Part shown: one piece after another, positions 1-3,190 of the stretch
How positions within the stretch are numbered: position 1 is the first letter of the stretch
Layout of the letters: every line of letters starts with the position of its first letter
From: Bacteroidota bacterium
Lineage (GTDB): Bacteria > Bacteroidota > Bacteroidia > Chitinophagales > LD1
DNA: 5,340 bases
NCBI GenBank assembly: GCA_023428205.1
Contig: JAEYZB010000135.1
Span: forward strand, 1 to 5,340
Direction of reading: 5' to 3'
Program-made: the position numbers and the translations under genes
The notes under the pieces: model-generated
Databases searched by the model: none
Told to the model about the DNA's origin: nothing
Seen by the model: only the letters and a program-made list of their open reading frames with translations

Positions 1-1
1 C

Positions 2-829
2 GGAACAGAATATCCTGTGAGAATTTGGTTAGATGAATTTAACCGACAAAATTTTGAAGATGTTCAACAACTTTCGATTATTAACCCAATGGGAATACCA
101 GTTGAAGTTTCACAATTTGCAAGCGTAGAGCAAGACAATTCTCCGTCATTATTGGAACGAAAAGACCGCCAACCAGCAGTTACTTTAACAGCAGACGCAT
201 TAGGCAGACCATCAGGAACATTAGCAGATGATGTTGTAACATATCTCAAAGAAAATCCGCTACCAGATGGGATACAAATGACTTGGGGTAGCGACATCAA
301 AAGACAGAATGATAGTTTTGGGGCATTGGGTTCAGTATTGTTGATTTCGTTTTTACTGATATACCTGATTATGGTAGCACTTTACGACAGTTTTATTTAT
401 CCATTAGTGGTATTATTTTCTATTCCAGTAGCAGCAATTGGGGCATTTTTCGCATTGAATTTATCGTTAAGCAATTTGAGTTTGTTCGCCTTACTCGGTT
501 TAATTATGCTAATGGGCTTAGTGGTAAAAAATGCTATTCTAATTGTAGATTTTACCAATCAATTAAAAGCCGAAGGAAAACATTTCAAAGAAGCTTTAAT
601 CATTGCAGGAAAGGGTCGTATGCGACCAATCCTAATGACAACGCTTTCAATGGTTGTCGGTATGCTTCCCATTGCAATGGCAACAGGAACAGCAGCAGAA
701 TGGAAAAATGGTCTTGCTTGGGTAATCATTGGCGGACTTCTATCATCTTTAATTTTGACTGTGTTTTTAGTGCCTATGGTCTATTATTTAGTTGACACAG
801 CGAAAGAAAAAATAAATCGTAAAAAATAA
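2..829 (+). CDS. RND multidrug efflux pump, AcrB-type (HAE1), C-terminal part
   Basis: The frame is open from the left edge, so this is the last 275 residues of a protein of usually about 1,000-1,050. The GTG at 17 lies inside the frame (GTEYPVRIWLD) and is not the start. Fragment residues 1-100 are the end of the second periplasmic porter region. Residues about 108-128, 132-153, 160-183, 208-226 and 237-262 are hydrophobic and fit the last five membrane helices. The hallmark GLVVKNAILIVDF (from nt 515) is followed by an EA..AG..RMRPILMTT stretch and the GGLLSS..LT...VP.VYY ending, typical of HAE1 proton-driven exporters in a tripartite inner-membrane/adaptor/TolC complex. The family is known to export drugs, detergents or dyes; the substrate here cannot be told. 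It ends in a basic tail (KEKINRKK). The next gene begins 5 nt after the stop, suggesting one transcript. Confidence 0.95.
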   Translation, partial: GTEYPVRIWLDEFNRQNFEDVQQLSIINPMGIPVEVSQFASVEQDNSPSLLERKDRQPAVTLTADALGRPSGTLADDVVTYLKENPLPDGIQMTWGSDIKRQNDSFGALGSVLLISFLLIYLIMVALYDSFIYPLVVLFSIPVAAIGAFFALNLSLSNLSLFALLGLIMLMGLVVKNAILIVDFTNQLKAEGKHFKEALIIAGKGRMRPILMTTLSMVVGMLPIAMATGTAAEWKNGLAWVIIGGLLSSLILTVFLVPMVYYLVDTAKEKINRKK

Positions 830-834
830 TTGAA

Positions 835-1284
835 ATGAAAATAACAATCATAACACTACTCGCATTTGCGTTATCACTCACACTTTATTCATTTGCCAAA
901 CCGAATGCAAAAACATTATCCTTAACAATTGAGGTAAAGAATTTACGGAATGAAAAAGGAGTAGTTCAATTTGCACTTTATAACAAAGACGGCTTAATCC
1001 CGGATGAAGATTATGAAAACTATTACAAAATTGTAAAAGGCGAAATTGTGAATGGTTCATCAACAATTACTTTTAAAAACATTCCATCTGGAAAATATGC
1101 TGTTAACATTTTACACGATGAAAACAAAAATGGCAAAATTGACAAAGGATTTATTTTGCCGATAGAAGGTATTGGTTTCTCAAATTTTCGATCAATTGGC
1201 TTGACAAACAGACCTAATTTTTCAAAAGCAAGTTTTGAGTTGAAAGAAAACAAGACAATTAATGTAAAGGTGATTTATATGTAA
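835..1284 (+). CDS. Secreted DUF2141 family protein
   Basis: This 149-residue protein begins at ATG 835, 5 nt after the RND pump stop. There is no Shine-Dalgarno sequence, only A-rich upstream bases, as is usual in Bacteroidota. Residues 1-21 form a signal peptide (MKITIITLLAFALSL...), with likely cleavage after SFA. The mature part is a beta-rich domain matching what I know of DUF2141: LTIEVKNLRNEKGVVQFALYN at the start, then the signature HDENKNGKID (94-103) and EGIGFSN (111-117). The D.N.NG.ID stretch resembles a calcium-binding loop, but binding is my inference. The family's function is unknown; it is exported to the periplasm or outer membrane. Linkage to an efflux pump suggests co-expression, perhaps an envelope role. 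Family assignment is fairly sure from the motifs; role is not known. Confidence 0.85.
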   Translation: MKITIITLLAFALSLTLYSFAKPNAKTLSLTIEVKNLRNEKGVVQFALYNKDGLIPDEDYENYYKIVKGEIVNGSSTITFKNIPSGKYAVNILHDENKNGKIDKGFILPIEGIGFSNFRSIGLTNRPNFSKASFELKENKTINVKVIYM

Positions 1285-1291
1285 AACATTT

Positions 1292-1344
1292 AAGCCATCG
1301 CACAGGTGTAAGCACATTTGCAATTCGCACAAGCCAACGCACAG
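1292..1344. repeat. Pair of 14-bp direct repeats
   Basis: AAGCCATCGCACAG at 1292-1305 recurs as AAGCCAACGCACAG at 1331-1344, with one mismatch and a 39-bp period. A further related piece, CGCACAAGCC, lies between them at 1326-1335. The first copy ends inside the left arm of the inverted repeat and the second lies in its spacer, so direct and inverted repetition are interleaved. This suggests a structured repeat element and not random sequence. Confidence 0.7.
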
Positions 1345-1372
1345 ACCAAAAATTGCAAAAGAGCTTACACCT
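1304..1372. repeat. 22-bp imperfect inverted repeat around a 25-nt spacer
   Basis: The arm at 1304-1325 (begins AGGTGTAAGC, ends TTTGCAATT) is matched by the reverse complement at 1351-1372 (begins AATTGCAAAA, ends GCTTACACCT), with 20 of 22 positions pairing. As RNA this would be a strong hairpin with a 25-nt loop, 20 nt downstream of the DUF2141 stop. No T-run follows the right arm, so a classic intrinsic terminator is unlikely. A 3'-end stabilising hairpin or an interspersed genomic repeat fits better. The overlapping direct repeats (1292-1344) support the repeat reading. Confidence 0.8.
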
Positions 1373-1530
1373 TTACCACCCAAAGAAAAATTATTTTTTA
1401 AAATTTCCTTCCCTTCTTAAATTTTTAAAACCGCTACTCACAACCGACACAAACAGACCCATTCGCAACTCGACAATGACAGCGAAACTCACAGCGGACA
1501 AGGACTTTACAACCTCGACAGATAAGAAGG

Positions 1531-1670
1531 CCAGCTTATAACATCACCTATAAGCAAGCAGGGGTTTCGTGCTTCGTAGGACAGAAAAGTGCTATATTTG
1601 CAGTTCAGTTCTTCGTAAGAAGTTCAGTGGTTAAAATCCCTGTCTGCGTATAGCTGAGAACCGTTAGCGG
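1531..1670. repeat. attC-like folded element upstream of the cassette-like gene
   Basis: An imperfect long palindrome. The outer arm CAGCTTATAAC (1532-1542) pairs, with a bulge, with GTATAGCTG (1648-1656). Next inwards, CAGGGGTTT (1559-1567) pairs over nine positions, one of them G-T, with AAATCCCTG (1634-1642). Nested inside are a small hairpin (TTCTT/AAGAA, 1609-1621) and a direct repeat AGTTCAGT (1602-1609 and 1621-1628). The element ends with GTTAGCGG (1663-1670). At the left edge GCTTATA (1534-1540) can instead pair perfectly with TATAAGC (1549-1555). A long, weakly conserved, foldable element ending in GTTA... just ahead of a gene is the layout of integron attC sites. The core does not match the strict GTTRRRY consensus, so integron identity is a hypothesis; another interspersed repeat family is possible. 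Confidence 0.5.
1565..1600 (+). promoter_or_regulatory. Putative Bacteroidota promoter (TAnnTTTG) for the MORN-like gene
   Basis: TATATTTG at 1593-1600 is an exact match to the Bacteroidota -7 element TAnnTTTG. The partner -33 element is poor: TTTC at 1565-1568 is the nearest candidate and lies slightly far away (24 nt). Transcription would begin near 1607 and give a leader of roughly 87 nt holding the TTCTT/AAGAA hairpin. The promoter sits inside the folded element, so a gene inserted next to it would carry its own promoter. Confidence 0.5.
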
Positions 1671-1693
1671 TCAGCTTAAAAGACGAAACAACA

Positions 1694-2458
1694 TTGAGAA
1701 AAGTAATAATCATATTGACAATATTTTGCTGGACGACAATATCATTTGGACAGAAGTTTATGATTAAAAATGGTGACACATTACCATACCAAGACAAAAT
1801 GGTTATCCAAACTGACACTGTTTACTTTGGTGACAATACATACTATCCAGGTGACACACTTTATGAAGGAGCTTGTCGGACTTTTGAAAAGGTAAACGGA
1901 CAAATAGTTAATCAATCAGACGACCGCTGTTTACGACAAGGACTTTGGACAATCACTGACAATTTAGGTAACTATTGGACTGGTAATTATCACGACAACA
2001 AAGAAGTTGGCATTTGGAAACAGTTTGACAAAAATGGAAAACTTCTCAAAGAGACAGAAGAAGTTTCTTTTGGTAATGACACATATAAGATTAAAGAAAT
2101 TGATTACTCAAGCGGACAACCTGTAACTCTCATTGACAAACCATTCCTTGCATTTTATATCAATAACCTTGTTGCTATAATGATTATTCTCTTCGTGACT
2201 TTTTTCGGCAGAGTTTTTATCAATAGCAGAATTTACAATATTGAAAACGGGACGGACTATTCGCCAATCTATTTTCATTTTGGACCATTGGTTACTAAAA
2301 ATTTCGGACACAGTTTACTTTGCACTTTTACATTTTGGTTTTCTGACTACAAACCAGAGAACAGACGACTTGTAATTATCAGCAACATAATGTCTGTAAT
2401 AGCATTGACAATTTTCTTTGGAATAATAATCGGACTCGCAATAGCTGGAGAAATATGA
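1694..2458 (+). CDS. Exported MORN-repeat-like protein with two C-terminal membrane helices
   Basis: This 254-residue protein starts at TTG 1694. The first in-frame ATG (1760) would remove the whole signal peptide, and the frame is closed upstream by TGA at 1655, so TTG is preferred. Residues 1-19 (MRKVIIILTIFCWTTISFG) are a signal peptide. Residues 26-60 carry two similar pieces, NGDTLPY and PGDTLYEG. Residues 82-120 resemble the MORN_2/YwqK-type repeat (QGLW.I, then G.YHDNKEVGIWKQFDKNGKLLKE). Hydrophobic helices follow at about 152-172 and 227-251, with an aromatic stretch at 203-217 between them. The likely topology is a periplasmic N-terminal domain anchored by the helices. YwqK-like proteins are sometimes annotated as antitoxins, but no toxin partner is visible and I assign no function. 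Short GTTAGCGG/CCGCTAAC sequences flank the gene, suggesting it moved as a cassette. Confidence 0.8.
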   Translation: MRKVIIILTIFCWTTISFGQKFMIKNGDTLPYQDKMVIQTDTVYFGDNTYYPGDTLYEGACRTFEKVNGQIVNQSDDRCLRQGLWTITDNLGNYWTGNYHDNKEVGIWKQFDKNGKLLKETEEVSFGNDTYKIKEIDYSSGQPVTLIDKPFLAFYINNLVAIMIILFVTFFGRVFINSRIYNIENGTDYSPIYFHFGPLVTKNFGHSLLCTFTFWFSDYKPENRRLVIISNIMSVIALTIFFGIIIGLAIAGEI

Positions 2459-2488
2459 CAAATTTAAACGATAGAAAAGAAAGCCGAA

Positions 2489-2496
2489 CCGCTAAC
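2489..2496. repeat. CCGCTAAC, inverted partner of the upstream GTTAGCGG
   Basis: This octamer lies 30 nt after the MORN-like gene stop. It is the exact reverse complement of GTTAGCGG at 1663-1670, 23 nt before that gene's start. In a cassette array this is where the next attC-like element would begin (it continues as ACACGAACTGTGCAAAAA). The matching right half is not found before the following gene, so the element seems cut off somewhere around 2510-2553. An 8-bp match alone could be chance; the position around the gene is what makes it notable. Confidence 0.45.
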
Positions 2497-2552
2497 ACGA
2501 ACTGTGCAAAAAACCAAATAAATCAAGCGATATTTACTGCATAATCTTTGTC

Positions 2553-2572
2553 GTTCCCGCCCTGTCGGGAAC
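2553..2572. repeat. Perfect 7-bp inverted repeat, GTTCCCG/CGGGAAC
   Basis: GTTCCCG (2553-2559) and CGGGAAC (2566-2572) pair perfectly around a 6-nt loop. It is followed by CTTCCCCCACC-type sequence and not by a T-run, so it is not a good forward terminator. It could be a weak hairpin, a repeat end or an operator-like site. Confidence 0.6.
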
Positions 2573-2581
2573 TTCCCCCAC

Positions 2582-2591
2582 CTCGCGCGAG
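2582..2591. repeat. 10-bp perfect palindrome CTCGCGCGAG
   Basis: A self-complementary, very GC-rich decamer in an AT-rich region, 10 nt after the preceding hairpin. Its role is unknown; it may belong to the same repeat element as its neighbours. Confidence 0.55.
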
Positions 2592-2620
2592 TCTTTTCCC
2601 TTTGTGTGGCAAAAGTAAAA

Positions 2621-2638
2621 AACACTTGCGCCAGTGTT
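2621..2638. promoter_or_regulatory. Dyad AACACT-N6-AGTGTT, possible operator of the metal operon
   Basis: A perfect 6-bp dyad around a 6-nt centre, 27 nt upstream of the nearest candidate -33 word and 64 nt before the GTG of the His-rich gene. Dyads of this size are typical of dimeric repressor or activator sites, and metal pump operons are normally metal-regulated. No regulator gene is in the window, so the operator reading is inference only. Confidence 0.3.
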
Positions 2639-2664
2639 GTGCTCGTTTTTTTCGACCATTCTGA

Positions 2665-2697
2665 TTGCGACTACGGAATAATATTTTTTTACCTTTA
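2665..2697 (+). promoter_or_regulatory. Weak Bacteroidota-type promoter before the metal operon
   Basis: Two overlapping -7-like words lie in a T-rich stretch: TATTTTTT (2682-2689) and TACCTTTA (2690-2697), both TAnnTTT with the last G missing. A TTG at 2665-2667 is a possible -33 core (22 nt before the second word). If the second word is used, transcription starts almost at the GTG codon, giving a nearly leaderless message; the first word leaves only a few leader bases. Confidence 0.35.
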
Positions 2698-2701
2698 CCA
2701 C

Positions 2702-3085
2702 GTGAAAAGAATAATTGCCATATCATTTTTATTCCTTTTTCTGTCTACAAACACCGCTTTCGGAGAGTTGTTGCGGTTGCCTACACTGATTCATCACTAC
2801 CTGGAACACGTGGCATGGGATCATTCTACTTGGTCTGAATTTTTGAGCGAACATTACGCCAAAACCATCAATCACCCTGACGACAAACATCGCGACCACG
2901 AAAACCTTCCGTTTAAAACAGCAGACTGCCACACATCACAGGTAATTACAATAGTGCCACAATCGCATTTTTCACTTTCTCAAATAGTTTTTGAAACGGT
3001 CGCAGTTAAAATCTATATCCGCAATCAACAAGACGACACGAATTCTTACCTGAACAGCATTTGGCAACCGCCCCGTTTTAGTTAA
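2702..3085 (+). CDS. Small exported His-rich protein preceding the metal pump
   Basis: This protein has 127 residues from GTG 2702. The frame is open further up to GTG 2606, but the extra 32 residues would come from palindromic non-coding sequence and bury the signal peptide, so 2702 is chosen. Residues 1-21 (MKRIIAISFLFLFLSTNTAFG) form a clear signal peptide. The mature part has ten His and one Cys, mostly in ELLRLPTLIHHYLEH (22-36), EFLSEHYAKTINHP (46-59) and KHRDHENLPFK (62-72), then CH at 76-77 and H89; the last 35 residues are less charged. From memory, similar small exported proteins with an 'LL.LP.L..HY.EH ... FL..HY ... LPFK' layout precede CusA/CzcA genes in other Bacteroidota; I know no established function. 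The His content suggests periplasmic metal binding, comparable in position to CzcI or CzcE of proteobacteria but not evidently homologous. It is probably co-transcribed with the pump 105 nt downstream. Confidence 0.8.
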   Translation: MKRIIAISFLFLFLSTNTAFGELLRLPTLIHHYLEHVAWDHSTWSEFLSEHYAKTINHPDDKHRDHENLPFKTADCHTSQVITIVPQSHFSLSQIVFETVAVKIYIRNQQDDTNSYLNSIWQPPRFS

Positions 3086-3182
3086 TCATTTTTCCCTTTT
3101 TGTTTTTGCCAAAAGCATATATGCTTTTGCCTTTTGTTCGTGTTTCTTTCGCAACACGGCAAGCAAAATTTAATGATTAACT
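3080..3182. repeat. 11-bp inverted repeat enclosing two hairpins before the metal pump
   Basis: AGTTAATCATT (3080-3090), which includes the TAA stop of the His-rich gene, is the exact reverse complement of AATGATTAACT (3172-3182), which ends 8 nt before the pump ATG. Between them are the palindrome at 3110-3129 and the hairpin CGTGTT/AACACG (3139-3144, 3153-3158). As RNA this could form a three-way junction bringing the stop of one gene next to the start of the next. It could instead be a small repeat element with terminal inverted repeats, but I see no target duplication. Confidence 0.65.
3110..3129. repeat. 20-bp perfect palindrome in the intercistronic region
   Basis: CAAAAGCATATATGCTTTTG is fully self-complementary; one base further out on each side is a mismatch and then pairing resumes by one base. 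It is flanked by T-rich sequence (a TTTTTG run before, CCTTTTGTTC after). A bidirectional or partial terminator, an mRNA processing hairpin, or a protein-binding site are all possible. The downstream T-run is short, so full termination before the pump gene is unlikely. Confidence 0.7.
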
Positions 3183-3190
3183 GAAAGAAA

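Larger units (their letters stand above)
1285..1693. other. Gene-free spacer with repeats and folded elements
   Basis: About 400 nt between the DUF2141 gene and the MORN-like gene has no convincing coding region. In order it holds the 14-bp direct repeats and 22-bp inverted repeat at 1292-1372; an A/T-rich stretch at about 1380-1432 with mixed A and T runs; a C- and A-rich stretch at about 1433-1530 with many GACA and CAAC words; and the attC-like folded element at 1531-1670 with an internal promoter word. The C/A-rich part could be the decayed end of an older gene, since a 62-codon frame (1353-1541) stops exactly at the edge of the folded element. That frame has low-complexity composition and no recognisable domain, so I do not call it. 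Confidence 0.6.
2459..2701. other. Junction spacer between cassette-like unit and metal operon
   Basis: This 243-nt spacer has no supported gene. It holds the CCGCTAAC motif, then a change to GC-richer sequence with three perfect inverted repeats (2553-2572, 2582-2591, 2621-2638), then a T-rich promoter-like zone before the GTG at 2702. The composition shift near 2550 may be the boundary of inserted DNA. The forward frame upstream of 2702 is open back to 2606 but reads as non-coding palindromic sequence. Confidence 0.5.

Noticed and set aside
1353..1541. Open frame of 62 codons on the + strand
   Set aside because: It starts inside the right arm of the inverted repeat, has low-complexity Lys/Thr-rich composition and no domain, and stops on the edge of the folded element. 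It may be a decayed remnant but not a supported gene.
1531..1670. Canonical integron attC site
   Set aside because: GTTAGCGG and CCGCTAAC do not fit GTTRRRY/RYYYAAC exactly and no integrase is in the window, so only 'attC-like' is claimed.
2606..2701. GTG 2606 as start of the His-rich protein
   Set aside because: The 32 extra residues derive from palindromic, T-rich sequence. The signal peptide begins cleanly at GTG 2702.
2523..2726. 67-codon open frame on the - strand
   Set aside because: It is composed of basic, low-information residues and overlaps the palindromes and promoter zone, with no recognisable domain.
3110..3129. Intrinsic terminator between the His-rich gene and the pump
   Set aside because: The palindrome is AT-rich, has almost no loop and is followed by only TTTT. 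The two genes look functionally linked.
3080..3182. Insertion sequence or MITE with target duplication
   Set aside because: The 11-bp terminal inverted repeats are present, but no direct duplication was found at the outer borders, and the left repeat overlaps the stop codon of the preceding gene.
1285..3190. CRISPR array, tRNA or rRNA
   Set aside because: No regularly spaced repeats of CRISPR size, no CCA-ended cloverleaf and no rRNA-like conserved sequence were seen in the gene-free parts.
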